Shown: positions 40,776 to 50,889, counted from the first letter of the stretch. The stretch: DNA of 64,000 nt from Acinetobacter lactucae (GCF_001605885.1 NZ_LRPE01000007.1:62001-126000); one strand, 5' to 3'. Numbers and translations: made by a program. Notes: generated from the sequence alone by a model not told the origin.

Positions 40776-41513
40776 ATGGAATTTGTTCAAGGTTTACCTC
40801 AAGGCATATTTGTAGGGCAAACACGTATTCAGCATCCTTTGGCATTGCCAACAGATCAAGTTGAGTTATCTGGATTTAATTTAGCTTTACATGTCAAAGA
40901 TGAGGCACAACGTGTTCAACAGCATCGAATGATATTGTTAGATGAGTTTGCGAAATTCGGTGTTAAAAAAATGACATGGATGACCCAAACGCACAGTACG
41001 ATTTACCATACAGTAAATGAACAAATTCCTTTTAAAGCTTTAATTGGTGATGGTTTAGTTACTCAAACGAAAGGTCATGCTCTAATGATGATGACGGCTG
41101 ATTGCTTACCTGTCGTGTTGGGAAATACCGAAGGCAGTGAAGTTGCTAATTTGCATGCGGGTTGGCGTGGTTTGGCTGGTGGCATTATTGAAAATACAGT
41201 GGCGGCTATGCAAAATCCTCCAACTTGGGCATGGTTAGGAGCTGCAATTAGTCAACCTTGTTTTGAAATTGGGGCTGAAGTAAAAACTGCTTTTTGTGAC
41301 AAGTATCCAGAGTTGGAAACAGCTTTTGTTGAGGGGGCGGGTCCCAATAAATTTCATGCAGATTTATATGCGATTGCACGCTTTATTTTGAAACGTTTAG
41401 GTGTGCAACAAGTCTTAGGTGGAGATCAATGCTCTTATCAACAGAGTAATGAATATTTTTCTTATCGTCGTGATGCGAAGACAGGACGTATGGCTACGTT
41501 TGTTTTTATGTAA
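40776..41513 (+). CDS. pgeF: Peptidoglycan editing factor PgeF (YfiH, laccase-domain)
   Basis: This is a Multicopper polyphenol oxidase-fold (DUF152) protein of 245 residues. The family edits peptidoglycan precursors that have the wrong first amino acid. It has the metal-site motifs TQTHSTIYH, MMTADCLPVVLGN and NLHAGWRGLAGGI. ATG 40776 is 10 bases after the rluD stop; upstream in-frame codons lie inside rluD. The ending YFSYRRDAKTGRMATFVFM is typical. Confidence 0.93.
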   Translation: MEFVQGLPQGIFVGQTRIQHPLALPTDQVELSGFNLALHVKDEAQRVQQHRMILLDEFAKFGVKKMTWMTQTHSTIYHTVNEQIPFKALIGDGLVTQTKGHALMMMTADCLPVVLGNTEGSEVANLHAGWRGLAGGIIENTVAAMQNPPTWAWLGAAISQPCFEIGAEVKTAFCDKYPELETAFVEGAGPNKFHADLYAIARFILKRLGVQQVLGGDQCSYQQSNEYFSYRRDAKTGRMATFVFM

Positions 41514-41535
41514 GTTTTGATCACCGCCTTAAATG

Positions 41536-41579
41536 ACTCTCTTATTTTATATTTATTAAAAATAGGAGAGTTTTTTATT
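41536..41579 (+). terminator. Intrinsic terminator after pgeF
   Basis: ACTCTCTTATTTT and AAAATAGGAGAGT form a long stem with one mismatch or bulge, followed by six T. Confidence 0.8.
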
Positions 41580-41702
41580 TAATTTGAAAATATTTCTATA
41601 GTATGCGGTAGTGAAAGCCTTATATTTCATATTTATAGATGAAGGTTTAGCAAGCGTTAATAAAATGATAAAATAGAAAAAATCGCTCAAAATTTTAAAC
41701 TT

Positions 41703-42254
41703 ATGTCTTTGCCTGAAAAACACCTTTCTATTGTCTACCACAGTCCATATGGTCATACCGCGAAGGTAGCTGCTGCTATTGCTGCTGGTGCAGAGGTGAT
41801 GGGGGCCAAAGTACACCTAATGAATATTGAACATATTGATTGGGATGCGCTTGATGCATCGCATGGTATTATTTTTGGCTCGCCTACCTATATGGGAAGT
41901 ATGACGGCCGACTTTAAAAAGTTTATGGACAGTACTTCTAAACGTTGGAAAGAGCGTTTGTGGCAAGGCAAGCTTGCAGCTGGATTTGCAAATTCGGGTG
42001 GGCTGAGTGGCGATAAACTAGCGGTATTACAACAATTAAATATTTTTGCAATGCAACATGGCATGCTTTGGTCTGGTTTACCTTTAATGACGACAGGTCA
42101 TGGTGAAAAAGATTTAAACCGATTATCGAGTTGTTTAGGTTTAATGACACAGTCAGATAATGCACCTGTTGAAATTACTCCTCCACAAGGCGATTTAGAT
42201 ACAGCTAAATGGTTTGGCGAATATATTGCTGGATTGCTTTATAGAATAAGTTAA
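41703..42254 (+). CDS. Flavodoxin-family / NAD(P)H:FMN-type oxidoreductase
   Basis: The 183-residue protein has a flavodoxin fold: the FMN-phosphate loop SIVYHSPYGHTAKVA, then IIFGSPTYMGSMTADFKKFMD and AAGFANSGGLSGDK, as in WrbA-like and related FMN reductases. The likely role is quinone or other electron-acceptor reduction in the cytoplasm. The partner is unknown. It stands alone between pgeF and a secreted protein gene. Confidence 0.82.
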   Translation: MSLPEKHLSIVYHSPYGHTAKVAAAIAAGAEVMGAKVHLMNIEHIDWDALDASHGIIFGSPTYMGSMTADFKKFMDSTSKRWKERLWQGKLAAGFANSGGLSGDKLAVLQQLNIFAMQHGMLWSGLPLMTTGHGEKDLNRLSSCLGLMTQSDNAPVEITPPQGDLDTAKWFGEYIAGLLYRIS

Positions 42255-42407
42255 AATAAGTTTTTGATTGAAAATAAATAAATTTAATAGTTTTATTTTA
42301 ATTACAAAATAGTTGTATTTTTTTTGTTCTTTTTTGATTATTTTTTACCAAATGGTTTATTTGGACAATGATGTCTAAATCCTAATAAATAAAAAAATGG
42401 AATAATC

Positions 42408-43679
42408 ATGAAAAACTTTTTAACAGCTCTTTGTATAACATGGAGTACTCTGAGCTATGCTAATTTAGAATCTGCTAATCTTATTCCACTCAGTGACACA
42501 GAACTCTCTAAAGTTGAAGCGCAAGCTTTATTTTCATTTACCTATACTGATCCAAAACAAGCTGATGCTTCGATGAATCAGCAAAATATTGGTTTTTATA
42601 AATTAGGTTTGGAAGCTAATCTTGAATTAAATGCCAATGTTAAGAAGTTGCAATTAGGATGTGGAGGGGTAAACGGTTTAGGTGGGTGTGATATTGATAT
42701 TGATAACTTAAGTTTAAGTGGCTTAAGTGATACAAGTGATGGTCGAGCTTCTTCTTCAGCTGTTTTTAGTAATCCTTTTATTGAATTTGCAATTAAAAAT
42801 CCAGATAGTGCAGCTTTGAGAGAAATTAAAGGTTTTCGTTTGAGTGCTGAAAAGGTAATGGGACTGCTGACTATGGGTCTTGAAAATTCAGAAACACCAA
42901 ATGGAATTAATAGCTTAAGTGGTTATTTAAAAATTAAAGATACCACTGGCTTAGCCTATACAGCTGCCCGTAATATGTCTTATCAAGATACAGGCAAGAC
43001 CATTGATGGAACTGTTAATGCATGTATCGGACTTTGTATCCCTTTAGGATTTAACTCGTCTGATTATAATTTGCAATTACAACAGACCACGGCACCTATT
43101 GTGATCAATGGCCAAGTTATATCTGGTTCACGAATGAACAATGTCATGTTGAACGGGGTAGCAAATATTGATCAACTTAACTTCTCAGGAGATTTGAAAG
43201 CTTCCATTAATGCTGCACTAGGTTTATTAAATTTACAAAAGAATGTAACAGGTAGCATTACTGGGTTAAGAGCGGCGCTCACAGTTGATCAAAACTTAGG
43301 ATTTATTCATAAAATTGAATTAAATAATCCTTTCTCACTTTCTTTACAAGGCCAGCAAATATTTTGGCCAGGTGCAGATGCTGCAGCAGAGCGAGGGTGG
43401 TGGATGGCTTTTGACGATGAAATTGATATTGGTAACGTGACGCCAAGTAAGCAAATTGAGATCACTAATGATGTTTTAAAACAGGTGGTAGATCCAATTA
43501 GTGCTTATTTAACTGCAAACCCAGTGAGATGTAATCTATTAAATTGTTTGTTTGGCGAAGACTTAGCAGTGGGTGAGGTTAAATTACCTAATACGATTGT
43601 AAATTTTCCATTGAAAGATTTACAACTTAAAAATCAATCTTTTGCACCAAATTGTTATGGCAATTTAAAATTCTGCTAA
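42408..43679 (+). CDS. Secreted protein of unknown function with four cysteine pairs
   Basis: The 423-residue protein has a signal peptide (LTALCITWSTLSYA, cleavage after about residue 18) and then PLSDTELSKVEAQALFSFTY, a motif that recurs after the signal in several Acinetobacter secreted or Fil-type proteins; this last link is from memory and uncertain. The mature part is rich in Asn, Leu, Ser and Gly, suggesting a beta-rich fold. Eight cysteines fall in four close pairs: C-x8-C (GCGGVNGLGGC), C-x3-C (ACIGLC), C-x4-C (RCNLLNC) and C-x6-C at the extreme end (CYGNLKFC). This favours disulfides in the periplasm or outside. It has its own terminator. Function unknown. Confidence 0.75.
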   Translation: MKNFLTALCITWSTLSYANLESANLIPLSDTELSKVEAQALFSFTYTDPKQADASMNQQNIGFYKLGLEANLELNANVKKLQLGCGGVNGLGGCDIDIDNLSLSGLSDTSDGRASSSAVFSNPFIEFAIKNPDSAALREIKGFRLSAEKVMGLLTMGLENSETPNGINSLSGYLKIKDTTGLAYTAARNMSYQDTGKTIDGTVNACIGLCIPLGFNSSDYNLQLQQTTAPIVINGQVISGSRMNNVMLNGVANIDQLNFSGDLKASINAALGLLNLQKNVTGSITGLRAALTVDQNLGFIHKIELNNPFSLSLQGQQIFWPGADAAAERGWWMAFDDEIDIGNVTPSKQIEITNDVLKQVVDPISAYLTANPVRCNLLNCLFGEDLAVGEVKLPNTIVNFPLKDLQLKNQSFAPNCYGNLKFC

Positions 43680-43693
43680 ATTCAAAATGACAT

Positions 43694-43729
43694 AAAAAAA
43701 CCTTTAAAGTTAACTTTAAAGGTTTTTTT
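43694..43729. terminator. Bidirectional terminator before smpB
   Basis: AACCTTTAAAGTT (43699-43711) and AACTTTAAAGGTT (43712-43724) are perfectly complementary, with A residues before and T residues after, between convergent genes. Confidence 0.9.
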
Positions 43730-43730
43730 A

Positions 43731-44207
43731 TTACTTATGAAATATACGAGCTTTATCACGCTGCCAATCGCGATCTTTTTCAGTCGCACGTTTGTCATGA
43801 AGCTGCTTACCTTTCACAAGGGCAATTTCAAGTTTAACCAAGTGACCTTTCCAGTAACATGCCAAAGGAACACATGAGTAACCTTTTTGGTTAACTGAAC
43901 CTGTTAGCTTTTCTAGTTCTCGGCGTGATAATAATAATTTACGTGTACGTGTAGCTTCAGGTACTACATGAGTAGATGCCGAAAGGAGCGGTTGAATTTG
44001 TGCACCAAATAAAAACGCTTCACCATTCTTAAAAATGACATAACTTTCTGTCAAACTCATGCGACCAGCACGTAAAGATTTTACTTCCCAGCCGAGTAAA
44101 GACATACCAGCTTCAAATTTTTCTTCGATAAAATAATCATGGCGGGCACGTTTATTTTGTGCGATGGTTCCACCATTATGTTTTTTCACTACTGTTGCTT
44201 TCGCCAT
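43731..44207 (-). CDS. smpB: SsrA-binding protein SmpB
   Basis: SmpB delivers tmRNA to stalled ribosomes. The 158-residue protein has [39 protein letters not shown], the GAQIQPL segment and a basic C-terminal tail ([20 protein letters not shown]) that enters the mRNA channel. The tmRNA gene itself was not found here. Confidence 0.97.
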   Translation of the reverse strand: MAKATVVKKHNGGTIAQNKRARHDYFIEEKFEAGMSLLGWEVKSLRAGRMSLTESYVIFKNGEAFLFGAQIQPLLSASTHVVPEATRTRKLLLSRRELEKLTGSVNQKGYSCVPLACYWKGHLVKLEIALVKGKQLHDKRATEKDRDWQRDKARIFHK

Positions 44208-44338
44208 AATTCAAACTTCCACAATTGCCCCTATTGTGCCGTAAACTGATGCTAAGGTGAAGTTTTTCCTTCACATCAATATTTCGCCTGATGTATAACT
44301 TTTGCTAAAATAGGTTCACAATACAATTAGAGTACTAG

Positions 44339-44833
<495 letters not shown>

Positions 44834-44834
44834 C

Positions 44835-45098
44835 GTGTCGCTATATATTACCGATGAATGCATAAACTGTGATGTTTGTGAACCAGTTTGCCCAAACGAA
44901 GCTATTTTCATGGGTGAGGTGATTTATGAAATTCATCCTGATTTATGCACTGAATGCGTTGGTCATCATGACCAACCGCAATGTCAGTTATTTTGTCCTG
45001 TAGACTGTATTCCTAAAGATCCGCAGCATGTGGAAACGGAAGAGCAGCTATTCGACAAATATAAAAAATTAATTGCTCAAAAAAGCACAAGCAATTAG
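44835..45098 (+). CDS. 2[4Fe-4S] ferredoxin, YfhL-like
   Basis: The 87-residue ferredoxin starts at GTG 44835 (MSLYITDECINCDVCEPVC). It has one CxxCxxCxxxCP cluster motif and a second with the YfhL/Alvin-type insertion (CTECVGHHDQPQCQLFCPVDC). Such ferredoxins often follow coaD in Pseudomonas and relatives. Its redox partner is not known. rnpB begins about 25 bases downstream. Confidence 0.93.
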   Translation: MSLYITDECINCDVCEPVCPNEAIFMGEVIYEIHPDLCTECVGHHDQPQCQLFCPVDCIPKDPQHVETEEQLFDKYKKLIAQKSTSN

Positions 45099-45123
45099 TA
45101 AATAAATTTGTTAATATGCGCCC

Positions 45124-45482
<359 letters not shown>

Positions 45483-45500
45483 ATTTAATTAAAATTTTTC

Positions 45501-45529
45501 TTGACGTGCGTTAAAGAAGTTAAGATAAT
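45501..45529 (+). promoter_or_regulatory. Promoter of tRNA-Met copy 1
   Basis: TTGACG (45501-45506), a 17-base spacer and GATAAT (45524-45529), 15 bases before the tRNA. The following GCGCGCA is a GC-rich discriminator, as in stringently controlled promoters. Confidence 0.85.
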
Positions 45530-45544
45530 GCGCGCACAGTTTTC

Positions 45545-45621
45545 GGCTATGTAGCTCAGTTGGTTAGAGCACCGCACTCATAATGCGGGGGTCACAAGTT
45601 CAAGTCTCGTCATAGCCACCA
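45545..45621 (+). tRNA. tRNA-Met (CAT), elongator, copy 1
   Basis: The 77 bases fold into a cloverleaf with acceptor GGCTATG/CATAGCC, anticodon loop CTCATAA (CAT), T loop TTCAAGT and encoded CCA. The 5' G-C pair and the overall match to E. coli elongator tRNA-Met argue against initiator or lysidine tRNA-Ile. It is identical to copy 2. Confidence 0.94.
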
Positions 45622-45627
45622 TTTTAT

Positions 45628-45655
45628 AGACCACGCTCCTGCGTGGTCTTTTTTT
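45628..45655 (+). terminator. Terminator of tRNA-Met copy 1
   Basis: AGACCACGC, loop TCCT, GCGTGGTCT, then about six T. The stem and loop are shared with the second tRNA-Met unit. Confidence 0.93.
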
Positions 45656-45769
45656 ATGCTTATTTTTTGATTAAACACAGTTTGTAAAGACCGACTTTAT
45701 AGTTATGGCATTGTTTGTCTAGACCAATTTCTTCATGTTCTTATAACACTTAACAAGGATGTTGAAGAC

Positions 45770-46954
45770 ATGAAAAGGTCATTATTATTTTTAGGAATTT
45801 TAAGTTTAACGGCGGGAGTAGAAACTTCCGCGGCTGATTTAAGTTGGGGAGATCCAACTTTAGATTCGGGTCAGTTTAAAGTTTCTGGTGCCGTGCGTTC
45901 CCGCTATTTGCATAAAGATTATGTAGTTGATGCAAATGAAGGTTCTCAAAATGATGACTGGCGATTAACTGATATTAAATTAGTGCTAGGTTATGAGACT
46001 CCAAATTGGATTGCAGGTGCAGATGCCCGTTGTTATCAGTATAATCGCTTATGTGATGCGATTTTTCTAAAAAAAGCATGGGTGGGTTATAGGTTATCTG
46101 ACCAGCAGAGAATCACGGCAGGTTTGCAGCCCGTTGATTTTGGCTTTGGCGAATTTTGGGGGAGTAGTTACTACGAAACGCTTTTAAATACAGTCGGTTT
46201 AGAAGACATCGATAATCTGGGGATCAAATATAAATTTGCAGATAATCAATATAATTTAACTTTAGGTTTCTATCCAACTGATGGTGGAAATTATAAAGGA
46301 ACTTCAAAAGACTCAAGCCGTTATAGTGGTAATTTTGTTGAAGCTGATGATTTAACCAAAGGTACTAATATTGAAGAAAAGAATATGTGGATTGCTCGAG
46401 CATCTAGAAAATTTGAGCTTGATAAAGCACAAAATGTTTCGACCGAGTTAGGTGGTTCAGTTTGGTACTCTGATTTAGAAAATAAAAGAACTGATGAAGA
46501 TGGTCATCGTAAGTCATGGAACGTTTTTGCTCAAACGCAATATCAAGCATGGCAATGGATGTTCTTAGCTGGGAAGCAAGATGTCACGAATGGCGATAAT
46601 TTATTTCCAAATAGCTCAACCATTGGAGCTTTTGATTATCCATATCAAGTTGCCAATAAAGGTAAATATTTGGTCAATGAAATTAACTATACCTTTACTC
46701 AGCCATTCCATCAGATTGAAAATATTAAACCTTATATCTCTCATAGCCGCTTCTTTAAAGATGAGAATGGTTATAAAGACTCTGAACGCTTAATTGCAGG
46801 GGTTTATTTTAATTACAAAGCCATTGGTATTCAGGGTGAATATATTATGAGTAAAAATGATCCAATGGTTGGCGGTGGGGCTGATGGCCTTGCACAAGGT
46901 AGCAGTAATGATTGGGATAAATTATTTTATCTTTCAATTGGATATTATTTTTAA
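45770..46954 (+). CDS. Outer-membrane porin of the carnitine locus
   Basis: The 394-residue precursor has a signal peptide (LLFLGILSLTAGVETSA) and a mature part with alternating amphipathic strands, a terminal phenylalanine (IGYYF) and many aromatic girdle residues, as expected of a 16-strand porin. The family is not certain; it recalls phosphate-selective or OprO/P-like porins. Its position beside the carnitine genes suggests that it lets a carnitine-type substrate cross the outer membrane; that is inference. It has its own terminator at 46974-47009. Confidence 0.82.
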   Translation: MKRSLLFLGILSLTAGVETSAADLSWGDPTLDSGQFKVSGAVRSRYLHKDYVVDANEGSQNDDWRLTDIKLVLGYETPNWIAGADARCYQYNRLCDAIFLKKAWVGYRLSDQQRITAGLQPVDFGFGEFWGSSYYETLLNTVGLEDIDNLGIKYKFADNQYNLTLGFYPTDGGNYKGTSKDSSRYSGNFVEADDLTKGTNIEEKNMWIARASRKFELDKAQNVSTELGGSVWYSDLENKRTDEDGHRKSWNVFAQTQYQAWQWMFLAGKQDVTNGDNLFPNSSTIGAFDYPYQVANKGKYLVNEINYTFTQPFHQIENIKPYISHSRFFKDENGYKDSERLIAGVYFNYKAIGIQGEYIMSKNDPMVGGGADGLAQGSSNDWDKLFYLSIGYYF

Positions 46955-46973
46955 AATTTAAAAGTAATTTATT

Positions 46974-47009
46974 GCCCTAAGTGAATAGGCCTCACTTAGG
47001 GCTTTTTTT
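46974..47009. terminator. Terminator between the porin and LysR genes
   Basis: GCCCTAAGTGA (46974-46984) and TCACTTAGGGC (46992-47002) form an 11-bp stem, followed by seven T. It lies between convergent genes. Confidence 0.92.
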
Positions 47010-47989
47010 CATAGAAAGACTTTTTCAGGCGGTGGTTCTCGTTTAACTGCTGGAGAAATGAGTTGCCCTCGGTTTAGGTTTTGAACATGCTGTAAACGAT
47101 TGAGTAGCTCGTTTTGAATAAACAAAATACAAGTCTGTAATTTAGAAGAGCTTTTAAGCCGTGATGGATAAACCGCCCAAATATCTGCATCTTGCCAGTA
47201 CTCAGGTAAAATGTGTTGGAGTTGACCGGTAATTAATTCATCTGCAACATCCCAAATTGACCGGAAAATAATACCGTGACCTTCTATGGCAAGCTGATGA
47301 ATAATCTCACCATTATTTGAAACAAAACGTGGTTTGATATGTACCGAGACATCTTCAGAAGCATGCCTAAATTTCCAGAGTACCGAGGATTGATCGCGTT
47401 CACTAATTGTTAAACAGTCGTGTGATTGCAAATCTTCAATGCTGTCTGGTACACCGTGTTTAAGTAAATAGCTTGGCGCTGCACATAAAATCCGAAAATT
47501 GGAAGCCAGCTTCTTTGCAATCATATTCGGCGCAATTTCATTACCAATTCTAATGTCCAAATCGATACTGTGTTGAATCAGGTCTTTGGTATTGTCGATG
47601 GTGTCAAAATGAATTTGGAGCTTTGGATAAAGCATCATTAATTTAGACAGAATTGGTGCGATATGTTTTCTGCCAAAACCAAAGCTACTAATAATATCCA
47701 TACGACCTGTAGGCGTGCTCAGCGGGTTATTGACCAGTTCACAGACTTCATCAAATTCTTCAAGAATATTTGAAACTCTCTCAAGGATGAGTTTGCCATC
47801 TTCCGTTAAGCTGACATGACGCGTGCTGCGATGAAAGAGTTTGCAGCTTAACGTGTTTTCTAAAATATTAATTCGCTTGCTAATAAAAGCTGGCGATGTC
47901 CCAAGTTCCTCAGCAGATTCGACAAAACTTTTTAGTTTGGCGACTGTGCAAAAAACCTTTAAATCCGATAGGTTAGGTAGATTATTCAC
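47009..47989 (-). CDS. LysR-family transcriptional regulator
   Basis: The 326-residue protein has an N-terminal winged helix (residues about 5-64: LKVFCTVAKLKSFVESAEEL, then SKRINILENTL and HRSTRHVSLTEDG) and a C-terminal effector-binding domain. It is divergent from the tartrate dehydrogenase gene, with a dyad at 48034-48055 between them. It is the natural candidate regulator of the carnitine genes. Confidence 0.92.
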   Translation of the reverse strand: MNNLPNLSDLKVFCTVAKLKSFVESAEELGTSPAFISKRINILENTLSCKLFHRSTRHVSLTEDGKLILERVSNILEEFDEVCELVNNPLSTPTGRMDIISSFGFGRKHIAPILSKLMMLYPKLQIHFDTIDNTKDLIQHSIDLDIRIGNEIAPNMIAKKLASNFRILCAAPSYLLKHGVPDSIEDLQSHDCLTISERDQSSVLWKFRHASEDVSVHIKPRFVSNNGEIIHQLAIEGHGIIFRSIWDVADELITGQLQHILPEYWQDADIWAVYPSRLKSSSKLQTCILFIQNELLNRLQHVQNLNRGQLISPAVKREPPPEKVFL

Positions 47990-48033
47990 GATCCGTGTCC
48001 ATTGGAGTGATAGTTCCGTTATTGATCATTTTT

Positions 48034-48055
48034 GCTTAAAACATCATGTTTAAGC
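48034..48055. promoter_or_regulatory. Candidate LysR operator
   Basis: GCTTAAA (48034-48040) and TTTAAGC (48049-48055) make a 7-bp dyad with an 8-base centre. It lies between divergent lysR and the first catabolic gene, the usual place for a LysR-type binding site. Confidence 0.5.
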
Positions 48056-48092
48056 CATACAAGGATATTAGTCGAAGGTGTGAAGGAAGCTT

Positions 48093-49205
48093 ATGGCAAA
48101 AAGATATAAAGTTGCCACGATTGCAGGCGATGGCATTGGTTTAGAAGTTCTACCAGAAGGCATTAAGGTTGTAAAGGCAGCAGCAGAAAAGCATGGTATT
48201 GAGCTTCAGCTAGATGCATTTGATTGGGCAAGCTGCGATTACTACCTTGAGCACGGCAAAATGATGCCAGATGACTGGTTTGAAACTTTGCAAGGCTACG
48301 ATGCAATTTATTTTGGTGCTGTAGGCTGGCCAGATAAAGTGCCTGACCATATTTCACTATGGGGTTCACTGCTCCAGTTCCGTCGTGGTTTTGACCAATA
48401 TGTGAATTTACGTCCAGTGCGCTTAATGCCGGGTGTGAAATGTCCATTGGTAGGTAAAAAACCGGGCGATATCGACTTCTACGTGGTTCGTGAAAATAGT
48501 GAAGGTGAATACTCAGCCATTGGCGGTAAAGCTTTTGAAGGAACAGACCGAGAGTTTGTTTTACAAGAAGCCGTATTTACACGTCATGGTGTAGACCGAA
48601 TTTTGCGTTATGCATTTGAGTTTGCAAATCAGCGCGATGCGAAAAAAATTACAGCAGCGACTAAGTCCAATGGTATTGCAGTGAGCATGCCGTACTGGGA
48701 TGAACGTGTTGATGCGATGGCAAAACAATATCCACAAATTCAGGCTGATAAACAGCATGTTGATATTTTAGCGGCTCGTTTTGTTTTACAACCTGAACGT
48801 TTTGATGTGGTTGTGGCATCTAATTTATTTGGCGACATTCTTTCTGATTTAGGGCCTGCATGTACAGGAACCATTGGTTTGGCTGCTTCTGCAAATTTAA
48901 ACCCAGAAAGAAAATTTCCATCATTGTTTGAACCTGTACATGGTTCAGCACCAGATATTTACGGTAAACAAATTGCCAACCCAATTGCTGCGATTTGGTC
49001 GGGTGCCATGATGTTCGAATTCTTTGGCGAAGATGATGAACGATGCATTCAAGCAGGTCAGGACATTATGCAGGCGATTGAGAATGTATTAATTAATGGG
49101 CCAAAAACAGCCGATATCGGTGGTCAGGCAAAAACTTATGAGGTAGGAGATGCAATTGCATCGTGTGTAGCCCAAACTAAAATGGACGTGTTCGCTATGG
49201 AATAA
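48093..49205 (+). CDS. Tartrate / D-malate dehydrogenase, TtuC-like
   Basis: This 370-residue enzyme belongs to the isocitrate/isopropylmalate dehydrogenase family. It has IAGDGIGLEVLPEG, the substrate arginines in GFDQYVNLRPVRL, VVRENSEGEYSAIGG, and the metal aspartates in NLFGDILSDLG. The closest biochemical type is tartrate dehydrogenase, which also oxidatively decarboxylates D-malate to pyruvate. Here D-malate would come from malic semialdehyde, so it is the likely last step of carnitine breakdown. It leads the run to cntB. Confidence 0.93.
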   Translation: MAKRYKVATIAGDGIGLEVLPEGIKVVKAAAEKHGIELQLDAFDWASCDYYLEHGKMMPDDWFETLQGYDAIYFGAVGWPDKVPDHISLWGSLLQFRRGFDQYVNLRPVRLMPGVKCPLVGKKPGDIDFYVVRENSEGEYSAIGGKAFEGTDREFVLQEAVFTRHGVDRILRYAFEFANQRDAKKITAATKSNGIAVSMPYWDERVDAMAKQYPQIQADKQHVDILAARFVLQPERFDVVVASNLFGDILSDLGPACTGTIGLAASANLNPERKFPSLFEPVHGSAPDIYGKQIANPIAAIWSGAMMFEFFGEDDERCIQAGQDIMQAIENVLINGPKTADIGGQAKTYEVGDAIASCVAQTKMDVFAME

Positions 49206-49231
49206 CGCCATCCAAAAATGGATGTAGGGAT

Positions 49232-50878
49232 ATGGATAATCAAAACACAAAAATTTATACGGATAAAGTTCTTGCCGTAACCAGCTTACTGTTTGTATTT
49301 ATTTCAGTTGCGGGTTTGGCGATTTATTCGCAAGAGTCGATAAAGATTGCTGCAATATGGATGCAGTGGACGACATCGGTATTTACAACCCCAGTATTAC
49401 TGTTTGCTTTTTTAGCTATTATTTTTACTTTTGGTCTGGCCTTTAGTAAATACGGCAAAATCAAACTCGGTGAAGGAAAGCCTCAATACACCACAATGTC
49501 ATGGATTTTTATGTTCATTTTGTCAGGTATTGGGTCTTCTACACTGTACTGGGGCTTTTTGGACTGGGCTTATTATTATCAAACTCCGGGTTTGAGCTTA
49601 CCGCCTGAGTCAGCAGAAGCATTGAAATATAGCGTGGCTTACTCGTTCTTTCACTCAGGTTTAAGTGCATGGGCAATTTATGCTTTGGCATCAATTTCTT
49701 TGTGCTACAGCTACCATGTGAGAAAAAACAAAGGGTTGAGTTTGGCTTCTGTGATTGAGGCTGTAACAGGCTTTAAATCAACCAGCGTGGTTGGACGTTT
49801 AGTTGACCTTATGTTCTTGCTTTGCATGTTTGGTGCATTGACGATTTCATTAGTACTCACCGCCGTGACATTTACCAATATTTTGTCTCAGCTTACAGGT
49901 ATTCCAAATACCTTTATGACCAAAGTCATCATTATTTTGGCAGTTTCGGTTCTGTTTGCACTCAGTTCGTATGTAGGTATGGATAAGGGCATGCAGCGTT
50001 TAAGTCACATGGTGTGCTTGGGTGTAGTGTTATTTGCGATTTATGTACTTTGCTTTGGTCCGACTCAGTTCATTTTGAATAATTCATTAATGAGTTTCGG
50101 GTTAATGGCAACCAACTTTGTGGATATGAGCTTGTTTACCGACCCAATGGGCGATGGCAAGTTTACTCGTGAATGGACTGTTTTCTACTGGTTATGGTGG
50201 ATTTCATATGCACCGGGTGTGGCACTGTTTGTAACACGTGTTTCTAAAGGCCGTACCATTAAAGAAGTGATCTTTGCCATGGTGATTGGTGGCAGTGTTG
50301 GTCTCTGGTTTATCTTTGGTGTGTTTGAAAACTACAGTGTTTATAGCTTTATTCATGGAGCTGTAAATGTACCGCAAATCTTAAGCCAACAGGGTGGTGA
50401 GGTTGCAATTGGACAATTGCTCAGCCTATTACCTGCTGGAAAGCTGATGATGTGGATTTTCCTCGGCATTATGGTGGTGTTCTTGGCTGCACACATGGAT
50501 GCAGTAGGGTATGCGGTTTCAGCAACATGTACACGTGGTTTAAGTGAAGGACAAGATCCATCGCCAAATGCCCGTCTGTTCTGGTGTGTCATGCTGACTT
50601 TGGTTCCGATTGCCATGATCTTTAGTAAGGCACCTTTAGACACCATGAAAACAGCAACTATTGTGACGGCTTTACCGTTCATCGTGATTATTCTGATTCA
50701 AACCTATGGCTTAGTGAAATGGCTGATTCAGGATTATGCCAAAGTCCCATCGCATTTAATTGAGCAACAAGGTTATGATGATGCGGAAATTGGTTTAAAC
50801 CAGTCTCAAGATGAACATGCAAAACGGATGCAGCTTGAGCTTGCAAGCTCAATCAAACTGGACAGAAAAACCAGCTAG
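49232..50878 (+). CDS. BCCT-family carnitine/betaine transporter (CaiT-like)
   Basis: This is a 548-residue inner-membrane carrier with 12 hydrophobic segments. The segment GIGSSTLYWGFLDWAYYYQT closely resembles the CaiT substrate-site helix, and WTVFYWLWWISYAPGVALF with RVSKGRTIKEV is the BCCT signature. The carrier most likely imports carnitine for the enzymes encoded next to it. The start is 26 bases after the dehydrogenase stop. Confidence 0.93.
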   Translation: MDNQNTKIYTDKVLAVTSLLFVFISVAGLAIYSQESIKIAAIWMQWTTSVFTTPVLLFAFLAIIFTFGLAFSKYGKIKLGEGKPQYTTMSWIFMFILSGIGSSTLYWGFLDWAYYYQTPGLSLPPESAEALKYSVAYSFFHSGLSAWAIYALASISLCYSYHVRKNKGLSLASVIEAVTGFKSTSVVGRLVDLMFLLCMFGALTISLVLTAVTFTNILSQLTGIPNTFMTKVIIILAVSVLFALSSYVGMDKGMQRLSHMVCLGVVLFAIYVLCFGPTQFILNNSLMSFGLMATNFVDMSLFTDPMGDGKFTREWTVFYWLWWISYAPGVALFVTRVSKGRTIKEVIFAMVIGGSVGLWFIFGVFENYSVYSFIHGAVNVPQILSQQGGEVAIGQLLSLLPAGKLMMWIFLGIMVVFLAAHMDAVGYAVSATCTRGLSEGQDPSPNARLFWCVMLTLVPIAMIFSKAPLDTMKTATIVTALPFIVIILIQTYGLVKWLIQDYAKVPSHLIEQQGYDDAEIGLNQSQDEHAKRMQLELASSIKLDRKTS

Positions 50879-50889
50879 AGGGAACGGTA

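Noticed and set aside
41556..41816. 86-codon minus-strand frame upstream of and into the flavodoxin gene
   Set aside because: It overlaps the pgeF terminator and the start of a well-supported gene and lacks recognisable features.
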